47,331 nucleotides of DNA from Phycisphaerae bacterium (GTDB lineage: Bacteria > Planctomycetota > Phycisphaerae > Phycisphaerales > SM1A02). Of this stretch, positions 19,033 to 27,792 are shown piece by piece. The notes beneath the pieces are model-generated. The model saw nothing but the letters and a program-made list of their open reading frames with translations, was not told the origin of the DNA and did not search any database. Positions within the stretch are counted from its first letter, which is position 1. Each line of letters begins with the position of its first letter. The position numbers were made by a program, and so were the translations under genes. The DNA lies in contig VGXO01000019.1 of NCBI GenBank assembly GCA_016873275.1, positions 1-47,331 on the forward strand. Reading direction: 5' to 3'.

Positions 19033-19054
19033 GCGGCGGAGCCGGTTCCGCCGC
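19033..19054 (+). promoter_or_regulatory. rpsJ leader hairpin 1
   Basis: GCGGCGGA (19033-19040) and TCCGCCGC (19047-19054) form a perfect 8-bp stem around GCCGGT. It lies in the long 5' leader of the S10 operon. In E. coli the S10 leader is the target of L4 autoregulation; whether this one is regulatory is inference, and GC-rich DNA yields such stems by chance more often. Confidence 0.4.
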
Positions 19055-19063
19055 GTGGTGGTT

Positions 19064-19100
19064 CACTCGTCGGATCGCGTGGCGTTCCGACGATCGAGTG
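19064..19100 (+). promoter_or_regulatory. rpsJ leader hairpin 2 with an alternative pairing
   Basis: TCGTCGGA (19067-19074) pairs perfectly with TCCGACGA (19086-19093) across an 11-nt loop. Alternatively CACTCG (19064-19069) pairs with CGAGTG (19095-19100) while TCGGA/TCCGA stays paired. Two mutually exclusive registers could form a switch. No test of function is possible here. Confidence 0.35.
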
Positions 19101-19179
19101 CAGGCAGCGACTCCGAGTTCCCTTCTCCGACGACGCAGAACATGAGCATGACGACGACGAGCGTGCGAGGTGGCGAGCG

Positions 19180-19488
19180 ATGAGCGGTGGCAAGATCCGA
19201 ATCCGCATGGAGGCGTACGACCACCAGGCGCTCGATGCCTCGGCGCGGGAGATCGTCGACCACGCGAAGCGGACCGGCGCCCGCGTCGCGGGACCGATTC
19301 CGCTGCCCACCCGGCGCGAGATCTACACCGTCAACCGTTCGCCGTTCATCGACAAGAAGTCCCGTGAGCAGTTCGAGATCCGGACCCACAAGCGGATCAT
19401 CGACATCAGCGAACCGAACCACCGGACCGTCGAGGCGCTGAACCGCCTCGTGGTCCCGGCGGGCGTGTTCGTGAAGATCAAGGCCTGA
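19180..19488 (+). CDS. rpsJ: 30S ribosomal protein S10
   Basis: Component of the 30S head and, with NusB, a transcription antitermination factor. The 102-aa product has the usual length and the blocks [33 protein letters not shown] and [18 protein letters not shown] lies 9 nt before the ATG at 19180. The frame continues open upstream to 18991, but those 63 residues have no homology and would start inside the leader, so I exclude them. First gene of the S10 segment. Confidence 0.97.
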   Translation: MSGGKIRIRMEAYDHQALDASAREIVDHAKRTGARVAGPIPLPTRREIYTVNRSPFIDKKSREQFEIRTHKRIIDISEPNHRTVEALNRLVVPAGVFVKIKA

Positions 19489-19520
19489 GCCGTTCGAGGC
19501 GTCCTTCCGCGAGAGATCCC

Positions 19521-20207
19521 ATGCCCGTCGGTCTGATCGGTCGCAAGCTCGGCATCACCCGCTCCTTCACGCCGGAGGGGAAGAACATCCCCGTGACCGT
19601 CGTCGAGTGCGGTCCGTGCGTCGTCACCCAGGTGAAGACCACGGAGTCCGACGGCTACGCCGCGGTGCAGGTCGCCTATGGCGAGCGGCCCGCCCGCCGC
19701 TCGACCCGCGCGATGATCTCGCACGACGCGAAGGCCGGCACTGCCCCCAAGCGGACGCACCGCGAGTTCCGCTGCGCCGACGACGCGGAGGCGAACGGCT
19801 TCTCGCTCGGTCAGGTGCTGACGGTCGAGGCGCTCTCGGGTCTCAAGTTCGTCGACGTCGTCGGAACGTCGAAGGGCAAGGGCTTCGCCGGAGTCATGAA
19901 GCGGCACAACTTCACGGGTCTCTCCGCCTCGCACGGCGTCGAGCGGAAGCACCGCTCCGCCGGCAGCATCGGCAGCCATGCGACCGACCGTGGTCATGGC
20001 GCGAAGATCAAGAAGGGCAAGCGGATGGCCGGTCAGCTCGGCAACGCCCGCGTCACCCTCCGCAGCATCGACGTGGTCGGGCTCATGCCCGACCGCAATC
20101 TCGTGCTCCTCAAGGGCCCGATCCCGGGTCCGATCGGAGCCACCGTGGTCGTCCGAGCCGCGACGCGGCTCTACAAGCGAAAGGCTCGCGTCCAGGCGGC
20201 GGGTTGA
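19521..20207 (+). CDS. rplC: 50S ribosomal protein L3
   Basis: Binds 23S rRNA domain VI and reaches the peptidyl transferase centre. The 228-aa product begins with [13 protein letters not shown] and carries the L3 signature [13 protein letters not shown] (121-133) followed by SHG. In the loop near the catalytic centre GSIG is followed by Ser152 rather than the Gln that is methylated in E. coli. A 157-nt gap follows before rplD, the longest in the S10 segment. Confidence 0.97.
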   Translation: MPVGLIGRKLGITRSFTPEGKNIPVTVVECGPCVVTQVKTTESDGYAAVQVAYGERPARRSTRAMISHDAKAGTAPKRTHREFRCADDAEANGFSLGQVLTVEALSGLKFVDVVGTSKGKGFAGVMKRHNFTGLSASHGVERKHRSAGSIGSHATDRGHGAKIKKGKRMAGQLGNARVTLRSIDVVGLMPDRNLVLLKGPIPGPIGATVVVRAATRLYKRKARVQAAG

Positions 20208-20333
20208 CCGCCTGGAGGATCGGACAGGCCCGCGGCGCCGCCTCGGGAACCAGCCGATCGCGACAACCCCCCGAACCGAGTCCGAGCCTGCCCCCGACCT
20301 GACGTGAATGGTCGGCGGAGGCGAGGGCGTCAC

Positions 20334-20350
20334 GGTCCGCCACGCGGACC
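20334..20350 (+). promoter_or_regulatory. Hairpin directly before the rplD ribosome binding site
   Basis: GGTCCGC (20334-20340) and GCGGACC (20344-20350) make a perfect 7-bp stem with a CAC loop, ending 4 nt before the GAGG that serves rplD. It sits in the 157-nt rplC-rplD gap, which otherwise contains no gene I can support. Possible translational control of L4, the S10 autoregulator in E. coli; this is inference. Confidence 0.4.
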
Positions 20351-20364
20351 TCACGAGGCACCCC

Positions 20365-21030
20365 ATGATCGAGCTTCCGATCTACAACCGAGATGGCCGT
20401 CAGGTGGACGTCATGTCCATCGACGAGTCGACGCTGGGCGGCGAAGTCCGCTTCGCGCTGCTCAAGCAGGCGTACGTCGTCACCCACGGCAACCAGCGCC
20501 AGGGATCCTCCCGCACCCGCAACCGCGGTCGCGTCGAGGGCTCCACCCGCAAGCTCTACAAGCAGAAGGGCACCGGCAACGCCCGCGCCGGCACCGTCCG
20601 CACCAACCTCCGCAAGGGTGGTGGCGTGGCGTTCGCCAAGGTTCGCGGTCGCGAGGCGTTCCGGACCTCGCTCACCAAGAAGATGCGGCGGCTCGCCAAC
20701 CGCAACGCCCTCCTCGCCAAGCTCGTCGATGGCGAGGTGAAGTGCTTCGACCAGCTCTCCTTCACCGCGCCGAGGACCAAGGAGTTCGCGGCGGTCCTCG
20801 GGGCGGTCGGCATCGACCGCACCTGCCTCGTCGCCCTCGCGAAGGAGAACCTCAACGGCTTCCGCTCGGCGCGGAACCTCGAGGGAGTGAACTGCTCGCG
20901 GATCGACCAGCTCAACGCGTTCGACCTGCTGAATCACCGCTTCCTCGTGACGGACCGCTCGAGCCTCGAGTCGTTCCTCTCCGGGGCGTGCTTCGCCGGA
21001 TCGACCGCCTCCGCGGAGGATGCCCGATGA
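20365..21030 (+). CDS. rplD: 50S ribosomal protein L4
   Basis: Binds early-assembling 23S rRNA and lines the exit tunnel; in E. coli it also represses the S10 operon. The 221-aa product has [10 protein letters not shown] at the start and the rRNA-binding loop region [18 protein letters not shown] then [12 protein letters not shown]. The chosen ATG (20365) has GAGG 7 nt upstream; an in-frame ATG at 20308 would add 19 residues unlike L4. The stop overlaps the rplW start (ATGA). Confidence 0.96.
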   Translation: MIELPIYNRDGRQVDVMSIDESTLGGEVRFALLKQAYVVTHGNQRQGSSRTRNRGRVEGSTRKLYKQKGTGNARAGTVRTNLRKGGGVAFAKVRGREAFRTSLTKKMRRLANRNALLAKLVDGEVKCFDQLSFTAPRTKEFAAVLGAVGIDRTCLVALAKENLNGFRSARNLEGVNCSRIDQLNAFDLLNHRFLVTDRSSLESFLSGACFAGSTASAEDAR

Positions 21031-21302
21031 TCGCCACCGACGTCATCCGACGACCCCTCGTCACCGAGAAGACGAGCGGAGCCTCCGGCGAGAACCGCCA
21101 TGCGTTCGAGGTCGACCTCCGCGCCACCAAGACCGACATCCGCAAGGCGGTCGAGGCGATCTACAAGGTGCGGGTCCTGAAGGTCGCCACGCAGATCCGC
21201 AAGGGGCGCCACCGTCGCCTCCGCTACGGGCTCATCCGCATGCCCGACGTGAAGCACGCGATCGTGCGGATCCACCCCGAGGACCGCATCGAGCTCTTCT
21301 GA
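21027..21302 (+). CDS. rplW: 50S ribosomal protein L23
   Basis: Sits at the tunnel exit and docks trigger factor, SRP and the Sec channel. The 91-aa product has VIRRPLVTEKT (7-17), the FEVDLRATKTDIRKAVEAIY block and VRVLKV. GGAGG lies 8 nt before the ATG, inside the end of rplD, with which it shares an ATGA overlap. Confidence 0.96.
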   Translation: MIATDVIRRPLVTEKTSGASGENRHAFEVDLRATKTDIRKAVEAIYKVRVLKVATQIRKGRHRRLRYGLIRMPDVKHAIVRIHPEDRIELF

Positions 21303-21324
21303 GCCCCCGCGCCGAGATCGACCC

Positions 21325-22179
21325 ATGACCATCCGCATCTACAAGCCCGTCACCAATGGACGCCGCAACGCGTCGGTGAACCTCAACACCGAGGTGACCA
21401 AGCGCTCGCCGGAGAAGTCGCTCCTCGCGCCGCTGCACGGCACCGGTGCCCGCAACTCGCAGGGCAAGCGGACCGTGCGGGGGCAGAGCGGCGGTCACAA
21501 GCGCCGCTACCGCAAGATCGACTTCCGCCGCTCGAAGGACGACATGGCGGCGAAGGTGATCGGGATCGAGTACGACCCGAACCGCTCCTGCCACATCGCG
21601 CTCGTCGAGTACGCCGACGGCGAGCGCCGCTACGTGATCGCCCCGAAGGACCTCCGCGACGGCGAGCAGATCATGAGCTCGTCGGGGGCGATCGAGCCCA
21701 AGGCCGGCAACTGCATGCCGCTCAAGTTCATCCCGACCGGTCTCTCCGTGCACAACGTGGAGATGGTCCCGGGCGCCGGCGGTCGGCTCTGCCGCTCGGC
21801 GGGACTCGGGGCACGGCTCACCAACCGCGAGGGCCTGTGGGCGACGCTTGTCCTTCCCTCCGGCGAGATCCGGCAGGTGTCGGTCGACTGCCGCGCGACG
21901 ATCGGCGTGGTCGGCAACGCGGACCACGCGAACGTCAAGATCGGCAAGGCGGGTCGCAACCGCTGGCTCGGTCGTCGTCCGGTCACCCGCGGCGTCGCGA
22001 TGAGCCACCACCAGCATCCGCATGGCGGCGGCGAAGGTCGCTCGAAGGGCGGTCAGGAGCCCTCGAACGCCTCCGGCACGCAGTCCAAGGGCGGCCGCAC
22101 GCGTCGTCGCGGGAAGTCGAGCGACCACCGCATCCTCCGCCGTCGCCGCTCGGTGCGGTACGGCCAGCTGACCATCTGA
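21325..22179 (+). CDS. rplB: 50S ribosomal protein L2
   Basis: Needed for subunit joining and peptidyl transferase activity. The 284-aa product has GRRNASVNL at the start, [18 protein letters not shown], and the C-terminal loop with HPHGGGEGR. In that loop the nearly universal [14 protein letters not shown] reads [14 protein letters not shown]: residues 227-230 are Ser-His-His-Gln where Asn-Pro-Val-Asp is usual. The His equivalent to E. coli His229 is kept (His231). The C-terminal extension is rich in Lys, Arg and Gly as normal. Confidence 0.97.
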   Translation: MTIRIYKPVTNGRRNASVNLNTEVTKRSPEKSLLAPLHGTGARNSQGKRTVRGQSGGHKRRYRKIDFRRSKDDMAAKVIGIEYDPNRSCHIALVEYADGERRYVIAPKDLRDGEQIMSSSGAIEPKAGNCMPLKFIPTGLSVHNVEMVPGAGGRLCRSAGLGARLTNREGLWATLVLPSGEIRQVSVDCRATIGVVGNADHANVKIGKAGRNRWLGRRPVTRGVAMSHHQHPHGGGEGRSKGGQEPSNASGTQSKGGRTRRRGKSSDHRILRRRRSVRYGQLTI

Positions 22180-22231
22180 TCGCCTCCCTCCCCGTCCTCC
22201 CCGCAGGCTTCACCACGACCGAGACCAGACC

Positions 22232-22513
22232 ATGAGTCGATCGACGAAGAAGGGACCCCATGTCGACGAGAAGCTCTTCCGCAAGGTGGAGCGGATGATG
22301 GAGACCGGGCGGCGGAGCCCCATCCGGACGTGGTCGCGCGACTGCACGATCGTGCCGGAGTTCGTGGGCGCGACCTTCCAGGTCCACAACGGCCGCACGT
22401 TCGTCGAGGTCTTCTGCACCGAGGACATGGTCGGGCACAAGCTCGGCGAGTTCAGCCCGACGCGGCTCTTCCGCGGTCACACGAACAAGAAGGAGGGCCT
22501 CGTCGCGGACTGA
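22232..22513 (+). CDS. rpsS: 30S ribosomal protein S19
   Basis: Binds 16S rRNA in the head with S13. The 93-aa product has [29 protein letters not shown] and the signature [18 protein letters not shown]. The ATG is the family start. The gap to rplB is 52 nt. Confidence 0.97.
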   Translation: MSRSTKKGPHVDEKLFRKVERMMETGRRSPIRTWSRDCTIVPEFVGATFQVHNGRTFVEVFCTEDMVGHKLGEFSPTRLFRGHTNKKEGLVAD

Positions 22514-22546
22514 CCGAGCATTGGCTCGTCCCCGGAGGCACATCCC

Positions 22547-22879
22547 ATGGCGTACGTCGCACGACATCGATTCGCCCGCATCGCTCCGCAGAAGGCACGC
22601 CTCGTGGCGGACCAGATCCGCGGCACCGCGGTGGACCGGGCGCTCGCCACCCTCGAGCTCTCGAAGCGCCGCGGCGGGTGGTACCTCCGCGCGGTGCTGC
22701 GGAGCGCCATCGCCAACGCCGAGGAGAAGTCCGCCGACGTCGGTCGGCTGGTCGTCACCGAGGTGCGGATCGACGAGGGACCGACCATCAAGCGCTTCCA
22801 GCCCAAGGACCGCGGGCGGGCGCATCCGATCCGCAAGCGCACGAGCCACATCCTCGTCGCGGTGGAGGAGCGGAACTGA
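22547..22879 (+). CDS. rplV: 50S ribosomal protein L22
   Basis: Contacts all 23S domains and its beta-hairpin lines the exit tunnel. The 110-aa product shows RFARIAPQKARLVADQIRG, NAEEKSADV and the hairpin region IKRFQPKDRGRAHPIRKRTSHI. GGAGG lies upstream at normal spacing. Usual length and position. Confidence 0.97.
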   Translation: MAYVARHRFARIAPQKARLVADQIRGTAVDRALATLELSKRRGGWYLRAVLRSAIANAEEKSADVGRLVVTEVRIDEGPTIKRFQPKDRGRAHPIRKRTSHILVAVEERN

Positions 22880-22907
22880 CCGCCTCGGCGGCCGGAGCCA
22901 CACGATC

Positions 22908-23609
22908 ATGGGACAGAAGACGCATCCGTTCGGCTTCCGCGTGGGCATCACCGAGGCGCATCGCTCCCGGTGGTTCGCCCCCAAGGCGCTCTTCGGCGAG
23001 CTGCTCGTCGAGGACTACCGCATCCGCCAGTACATCGACAAGCGGCTCAACCGCACGCCTCCCTTCGCGGCGGTCTCCGACATCCACATCGAGCGGACCC
23101 GCGAGGAGCTGACCGTCATCATCAAGACGGCACGACCCGGTCAGATCGTCGGTCGGCAGGGCTCGGAGATCGAGCGTCTCACCGCCGACCTCCAGGCGCT
23201 CACCGGTCGCAAGGTGTCGATCCGCATCATCGAGATCAAGAATCCCGAGATCGACGCCCGCCTCATCGCGGAGACCGTCGGCGACCAGCTCCGCAAGCGG
23301 GCGAACTACCGCCGCCTGCTCAAGCAGCGGTGCGAGTCGGCGATCCAGAACGGCGCGAAGGGCGTGCGGATCCAGGTGTCCGGTCGCCTCGGCGGCGCCG
23401 AGATGTCGCGGGTCTTCGCCCAGCGGCTCGGCTCGATCCCGCTCTCCACGCTGCAGGCGAACGTCGACTACGCCTGCATCCACAGCTTCACCACCTACGG
23501 CGCCCTCGGCGTCAAGGTCTGGATCTTCAAGGGCATGTACGGCGAGAAGGAGGACGACTACACCTCCACCGCCGCCGGCGGACGGGCCCGCGCCCGCGGT
23601 CGCCGCTGA
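22908..23609 (+). CDS. rpsC: 30S ribosomal protein S3
   Basis: Forms part of the mRNA entry channel. The 233-aa product begins [13 protein letters not shown] and has the KH domain with the GxxG loop [13 protein letters not shown], and the C-terminal RLGGAEMSR and [22 protein letters not shown] blocks. It ends in a short [10 protein letters not shown] tail. The start is fixed by the conserved MGQK. Confidence 0.97.
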   Translation: MGQKTHPFGFRVGITEAHRSRWFAPKALFGELLVEDYRIRQYIDKRLNRTPPFAAVSDIHIERTREELTVIIKTARPGQIVGRQGSEIERLTADLQALTGRKVSIRIIEIKNPEIDARLIAETVGDQLRKRANYRRLLKQRCESAIQNGAKGVRIQVSGRLGGAEMSRVFAQRLGSIPLSTLQANVDYACIHSFTTYGALGVKVWIFKGMYGEKEDDYTSTAAGGRARARGRR

Positions 23610-23672
23610 TCGATCCATCCCCGGAGTCCCCCTGGTCCATCCGCCCGTCGCAGCGTCTGCAGGAACCTCGTC

Positions 23673-24092
23673 ATGAACATGATGCCCAAGCGAATCAAGT
23701 ACCGGAAGCAGCAGCGAGGTCGCCTGCGCGGGAACGCCACGCGGGGCAACTACGTCGCCTTCGGGGAGTTCGGCCTGCAGTCGCTCGAGACGCACTGGCT
23801 GAGCGCCCGCCAGATCGACGCCGGGCGAATCGCCGCCCAGCACTTCCTGCGGCGTCAGGGCAAGGTGTTCATCCGCGTGTTCCCCGACAAGCCGATCTCG
23901 AAGAAGCCGCTCGAGACCCGCATGGGCACCGGCAAGGCGGAGACCGAGTACTGGGCCGCCCGCATCAAGCCCGGCACGGTCCTCTTCGAGGTCGCCGGCG
24001 TCCCCGAGGACATCGCCCGCCAGGCGATGGCCCGCGTCGCCCACAAGATGCCGGTCCGCTGCCGCTTCGTCGGCCGGCGCATCACCGTCTGA
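23673..24092 (+). CDS. rplP: 50S ribosomal protein L16
   Basis: Organises tRNA positioning at the A site. The 139-aa product begins [16 protein letters not shown] and has [19 protein letters not shown], which includes the Arg that is hydroxylated in E. coli L16. AGGA lies 8 nt before the preferred ATG at 23673, but the Met at 23679 or 23682 could also be used. Confidence 0.97.
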   Translation: MNMMPKRIKYRKQQRGRLRGNATRGNYVAFGEFGLQSLETHWLSARQIDAGRIAAQHFLRRQGKVFIRVFPDKPISKKPLETRMGTGKAETEYWAARIKPGTVLFEVAGVPEDIARQAMARVAHKMPVRCRFVGRRITV

Positions 24093-24143
24093 GCCGAGTC
24101 GTCGTCCCCCGAGCCACCGACCACCTTCGCCGCGAGTCCCGCC

Positions 24144-24347
24144 ATGACCCCCCAGGAAGTCCGCAAGCTGTCCGACGAGGAGATCTCGGTGGAGACCGAT
24201 CGCCTCCGCCGGAAGCTGCTCGAGCTCCGCACGCAACGGGTGACCGACAAGGTCGCCGACACCTCGCAGTTCCGGAAGACCCGCCAGGACATCGCCCGGC
24301 TCCTCACCGAGTCGACCCGTCGGCGGAAGGAGATGAGCGCCCGATGA
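24144..24347 (+). CDS. rpmC: 50S ribosomal protein L29
   Basis: Small two-helix protein at the tunnel exit. The 67-aa product has the pattern [28 protein letters not shown] and [13 protein letters not shown]. The stop overlaps the rpsQ start as ATGA. Confidence 0.95.
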   Translation: MTPQEVRKLSDEEISVETDRLRRKLLELRTQRVTDKVADTSQFRKTRQDIARLLTESTRRRKEMSAR

Positions 24348-24649
24348 ACGCCCGCAAGCCGCTGGTGGTGCCCCCCAAGAGCCCCCGCAAGATCGGCATC
24401 GTCGAGAGCGACCTCCGCGACAAGACGCGGACGGTGGTGATCGCCCGCTCGCTGCGGCATCCCAAGTACGGCAAGTTCATGCGTCGGCGGACCACCCTCC
24501 AGGTCCACGACGAGACGAACGAGAGCAAGCGGGGCGACCGCGTGGAGGTGGCGGAGTGCCGGCCGATCTCCCGCACCAAGCGCTGGACCCTCGTGCGGGT
24601 CGTCGAGCGCGGCGTCGCCCCGATCGCCACGGAGGTCGTGTCCGCCTGA
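24344..24649 (+). CDS. rpsQ: 30S ribosomal protein S17
   Basis: Primary 16S binding protein of the OB-fold type. The 101-aa product has [37 protein letters not shown] and [25 protein letters not shown]. About 15 N-terminal residues ([15 protein letters not shown]) precede the usual start of homology. Start fixed by the ATGA overlap with rpmC; last gene of the S10 segment. Confidence 0.96.
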   Translation: MNARKPLVVPPKSPRKIGIVESDLRDKTRTVVIARSLRHPKYGKFMRRRTTLQVHDETNESKRGDRVEVAECRPISRTKRWTLVRVVERGVAPIATEVVSA

Positions 24650-24665
24650 GTCCCATTGGTCCCGA

Positions 24666-24685
24666 GCCGCGGTCGCGACCGCGGC
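24666..24685 (+). promoter_or_regulatory. Perfect 20-bp palindrome at the rpsQ-rplN junction
   Basis: The 20-bp sequence GCCGCGGTCGCGACCGCGGC reads the same on both strands and would form an RNA hairpin of 8 bp with a CGCG loop. It lies in the 55-nt gap where the S10 operon ends and the spc operon begins in E. coli. No T-run follows, so it is not a standard terminator; processing site, pausing site or protein-binding site are alternatives. Confidence 0.5.
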
Positions 24686-24704
24686 GGACCCGGAGTGCCC
24701 GTCG

Positions 24705-25091
24705 ATGATCCAGAAGGAATCCAGGCTCGAGGTCGCGGACAACAGCGGCGCCAAGATCGCGATGGTGATCGGCGTGCTGGGATCCTCCACCCAGCGGGGC
24801 GACTTCACCCGCCTCAGCATGGGCGTGGGCGACCGCGTCGTGTGCACCGTCAAGAAGGCCTTGCCGCACGCGGACATCAAGGCGGGCGACAAGGTGCAGG
24901 CGGTGATCGTCCGCACCAAGTACCCCACCCGGCGCGACGACGGCTCCTACGTCCGCTTCGACTCGAACGCGTGCGTGCTGGTGGACAAGGATGGCAATCC
25001 CCGCGGCACCCGGATCTTCGGCGCCGTCGCCCGCGAGCTCCGCGAGCGGAACTTCATGAAGATCGTCTCGCTCGCCACGGAGGTCGTCTGA
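24705..25091 (+). CDS. rplN: 50S ribosomal protein L14
   Basis: Lies at the subunit interface and binds the silencing factor RsfS. The 128-aa product begins [18 protein letters not shown] and has the signature region [18 protein letters not shown]. It is slightly longer than the usual 122 aa because of a few inserted residues around SSTQRGD. GGAG is 10 nt before the ATG. Confidence 0.97.
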   Translation: MIQKESRLEVADNSGAKIAMVIGVLGSSTQRGDFTRLSMGVGDRVVCTVKKALPHADIKAGDKVQAVIVRTKYPTRRDDGSYVRFDSNACVLVDKDGNPRGTRIFGAVARELRERNFMKIVSLATEVV

Positions 25092-25092
25092 C

Positions 25093-25428
25093 ATGCCTCG
25101 CCACATCCGCAAGGGCGATCAAGTGATCGTCACCGCCGGCAACCAGAAGGGCACCGTCGGGGAGGTCCTGCAGATCGACGACGAGCAGGGCACCTGCCTC
25201 GTGAAGGGCGTGAACGTCCGCGCCCGGCGGCTTCGCCCCAACGCCAATCGACCGCAGGGCACCACCGTCCGCACCGAGTTCCCCATCCACATGAGCAACG
25301 TGAGCCCGGTCGTCGACGGCAAGCCGTCGCGGGTCCGCTTCGAGGTCCGTCCGGACGGCTCGAAGGTCCGCGTCGCCGTGCGCGGCGGTCAGGTGCTGCA
25401 CCAGCTCCGCGGTGCCCGCCAAGGCTGA
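25093..25428 (+). CDS. rplX: 50S ribosomal protein L24
   Basis: Assembly initiator near the tunnel exit, KOW motif protein. The 111-aa product has [23 protein letters not shown] (KOW) and [14 protein letters not shown], and IHMSNVSPV. It begins one base after the rplN stop, so ribosomes can carry over. Confidence 0.96.
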   Translation: MPRHIRKGDQVIVTAGNQKGTVGEVLQIDDEQGTCLVKGVNVRARRLRPNANRPQGTTVRTEFPIHMSNVSPVVDGKPSRVRFEVRPDGSKVRVAVRGGQVLHQLRGARQG

Positions 25429-25457
25429 ACCGCTCCTCCCGAATCAGGGTCTCGACC

Positions 25458-26054
25458 ATGGTCGCCACCAAGAACCTTCCCCGACTCCAGAAGCTCTACC
25501 GCGAGGTCGTCGCGCCCCGCACGATGGAGAAGTTCGCCCTCGCGAACGCCCATCAGTGCCCGCGCCTCGTCAAGATCGTCGTCAACTGCGGCGTCGGTCG
25601 CTTCCTCGAGAACCAGAAGCTCAAGCCCGAGTTCCGCGACACCGTGATCTCGACGCTCTCGACGATCACCGGGCAGCGGCCGGTGATGATCCTGACCAAG
25701 CACGCCGTCGCGAACTTCAAGGTCCGCGAGGGCGCGCCCTCCGCGTTCATGGTCACCATCCGCCGAGAGCGGATGTGGAGCTTCCTCGATCGGCTCATCA
25801 ACCTCGCGGTGCCCCGCATCAAGGACTTCCGCGGTCTGGCGAAGGACGCCTTCGACCAGGGCGGCTCCTACTCGATGGGGCTCACCGAGCAGGCGGTGTG
25901 GCCGGAGATCAACATGGCGAACGTGCAGCACAGCCATGGCATGAACATCAACCTCGTCTTCGAGCAGAGCAACCCCGAGATGAGCCGCTTCGTCCTCGCC
26001 GAGCTCGGACTGCCGTTCGTCCGCGAGGAGGAGGGCGGTCGCCGGATCCGCTGA
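25458..26054 (+). CDS. rplE: 50S ribosomal protein L5
   Basis: Binds 5S rRNA and contacts the P-site tRNA. The 198-aa product has [40 protein letters not shown] and [22 protein letters not shown]. It is about 15 residues longer than usual at the C-terminus ([10 protein letters not shown]). A 94-nt C-rich gap follows before rpsN. Confidence 0.97.
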   Translation: MVATKNLPRLQKLYREVVAPRTMEKFALANAHQCPRLVKIVVNCGVGRFLENQKLKPEFRDTVISTLSTITGQRPVMILTKHAVANFKVREGAPSAFMVTIRRERMWSFLDRLINLAVPRIKDFRGLAKDAFDQGGSYSMGLTEQAVWPEINMANVQHSHGMNINLVFEQSNPEMSRFVLAELGLPFVREEEGGRRIR

Positions 26055-26119
26055 TCCGCCGGCCCGACGACGTCCCCAACCCCCGACCCAGTCCCCACGC
26101 ACCCACCCCGATCGATCCA

Positions 26120-26141
26120 GACCCGCCCGAGACCCGCCCGA
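26120..26141 (+). repeat. 11-bp tandem repeat upstream of rpsN
   Basis: GACCCGCCCGA occurs twice in direct tandem (26120-26130 and 26131-26141), ending 7 nt before the rpsN ATG. The whole 94-nt gap 26055-26148 is C-rich, unstructured and lacks a Shine-Dalgarno sequence. Confidence 0.7.
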
Positions 26142-26148
26142 GACCCTT

Positions 26149-26334
26149 ATGGCCAGCAAGAGCGACTTCGCCAGAATGAAGAGGACTCCGAAGTTCTCCA
26201 CCCGCACGCAGGTCCGCTGCGAGATCACCGGTCGCAAGCGGGGGGTGTACCGGAAGTTCCGAGTGAGCCGGATCATGCTGCGGGAGCTGGCGCTCCAAGG
26301 CATGGTGCCGGGCATGCGCAAGGCGAGTTGGTGA
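26149..26334 (+). CDS. rpsN: 30S ribosomal protein S14, short zinc-free form
   Basis: Binds the 16S 3' major domain. The 61-aa length, [16 protein letters not shown] start and GMRKASW end are those of the short Z-type S14. Of the four zinc Cys (positions 24, 27, 40, 43) only Cys24 remains; the others are Thr27, Ser40 and Met43. This is a C-minus short form that needs no zinc. There is no Shine-Dalgarno sequence before the ATG. Confidence 0.95.
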   Translation: MASKSDFARMKRTPKFSTRTQVRCEITGRKRGVYRKFRVSRIMLRELALQGMVPGMRKASW

Positions 26335-26377
26335 TTCCGAGCCCGAGCACGGGAACCGAACGAGAAGGCACGCGTCC

Positions 26378-26770
26378 ATGAACGATCTGACCGCCGACAT
26401 GCTGACCCGGATCCGCAACGCGGTGCGCAACCGCGAGCGGACGGTGATGTGCATCGCCAACAAGCTGAACGCCGGCGTCGCCGCCGTGCTCGTCGAGGAG
26501 GGATACCTCGAGGGCGTCGAGCGGGTCGACGACGGTCGTCAGGGTCTGCTCCGCCTGAAGCTGAAGTACGGCAGCCGCGGCGAGCAGGCGATCAACGTGA
26601 TCGAGCGGGTCTCCCGCGGCGGTCGCCGGGTCTATCGGGGGGTCGAGGAGCTGCCGCGACCGCTGCAGGGACTCGGCATCGCCATCGTCTCCACCAGCCA
26701 CGGCGTGATGAGCGACCGCCGCTGCCGCGTCGAGAAGCTGGGCGGAGAGGTCGTCGCCACCGTCTATTGA
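26378..26770 (+). CDS. rpsH: 30S ribosomal protein S8
   Basis: Central-domain primary binder; autoregulates the spc operon in E. coli. The 130-aa product has DLTADMLTRIRNAVR, the later VEELPRPLQGLGIAIVSTSHGVMSDRRCR signature in parts (STSHGVM) and GGEVVATVY at the end, all typical. Length normal. Confidence 0.97.
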   Translation: MNDLTADMLTRIRNAVRNRERTVMCIANKLNAGVAAVLVEEGYLEGVERVDDGRQGLLRLKLKYGSRGEQAINVIERVSRGGRRVYRGVEELPRPLQGLGIAIVSTSHGVMSDRRCRVEKLGGEVVATVY

Positions 26771-26807
26771 TCGTCCTCGTCCCGCGGGACGTCCGCGGAG
26801 GAGCGTC

Positions 26808-27365
26808 ATGAGCCGCATCGGAAAGAAGCCAATCTCAGTGCCCGCCGGCGTGAAGGTCGCCATCGACCCCGCGCGGAGCTCGATCCGCGTCGAGGGTCCG
26901 AAGGGCAAGCTCGAACGGGCGCTTCGTCCGGAGGTCCGGGTCGCCTGGAGCGAGTCGGAGAAGTCCATCGCCTGCTCGATCGACCCCGCGTCGATCGAGG
27001 ATCCGCAGATGCGGGCGTACTGGGGACTCACCCGGGCGCTCATCGCGAGCATGGTCAAGGGCGTCTCCGCCGGCTTCGAGAAGAAGCTCGAGATCGTGGG
27101 CGTCGGCTGGAACGCCAAGATGCAGGGGATGAACCTCGTCCTCAACGTCGGCTACGCGGATCCGGTGACCATGCCGATCCCGGCGGGCGTGAAGGTCGAG
27201 GTCGCCGGCGCGATCGTCACGGTGAGCGGCCCCGACGCGCAGTCGGTCGGTCAGTTCGCCGCGGCGATGCGCTCGAAGCGGAAGCCCGAGCCCTACAAGG
27301 GCAAGGGCGTGAAGTACGTCGACGAGGTCATCGCCCGCAAGCAGGGCAAGGCGTTCGGCGCCTAA
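26808..27365 (+). CDS. rplF: 50S ribosomal protein L6
   Basis: Sits near the sarcin-ricin loop and the L7/L12 stalk base. The 185-aa product begins [17 protein letters not shown], has [19 protein letters not shown] and the C-terminal [12 protein letters not shown] signature. GGAG precedes the ATG. Length normal. Confidence 0.97.
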   Translation: MSRIGKKPISVPAGVKVAIDPARSSIRVEGPKGKLERALRPEVRVAWSESEKSIACSIDPASIEDPQMRAYWGLTRALIASMVKGVSAGFEKKLEIVGVGWNAKMQGMNLVLNVGYADPVTMPIPAGVKVEVAGAIVTVSGPDAQSVGQFAAAMRSKRKPEPYKGKGVKYVDEVIARKQGKAFGA

Positions 27366-27382
27366 GTCGGAGCGCGAGATCC

Positions 27383-27748
27383 ATGAACCGTCAAGCCGTC
27401 AAGATCGTCCGCCGCAGCCGCCGCCGCATCCGGATCCGGAAGCGGGTCGTGGGCATGCCGTCGCGACCCCGCCTCTCGGTGTTCCGCTCGTTGAGCCACA
27501 TCTACGCGCAGATCATCGACGACCTGTCCGGTCACACCCTCGCCGCCGCCTCGAGCCGCGACGAGGGCGTCGCGAAGACCGCGGGCGCCGGGAAGACCGG
27601 GGTCGCCAAGGCCGTCGGCGCGGCGCTCGCCCGCAAGGCGACCGGCGCCGGCATCGCCGAGGTCGCCTTCGACCGCAATGGCTACCGCTATCACGGGCGC
27701 GTCAAGGCGCTCGCCGAGGGCGCCCGCGAGGGCGGCCTGAAGTTCTGA
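27383..27748 (+). CDS. rplR: 50S ribosomal protein L18
   Basis: 5S rRNA binding protein. The 121-aa product has [33 protein letters not shown], and [22 protein letters not shown] at the end. Length normal. Confidence 0.96.
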   Translation: MNRQAVKIVRRSRRRIRIRKRVVGMPSRPRLSVFRSLSHIYAQIIDDLSGHTLAAASSRDEGVAKTAGAGKTGVAKAVGAALARKATGAGIAEVAFDRNGYRYHGRVKALAEGAREGGLKF

Positions 27749-27792
27749 GTCCCGAGGCACGATCCGCCGCATCCTGAGGCGAACTTCCAGTC

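Noticed and set aside
18991-19179. 63-residue in-frame N-terminal extension of S10
   Set aside because: No similarity to S10, starts inside the leader, and a GAGG site supports the ATG at 19180.
20308-20364. Upstream start for L4 adding 19 residues
   Set aside because: The hairpin and GAGG site fit the ATG at 20365, where homology begins.
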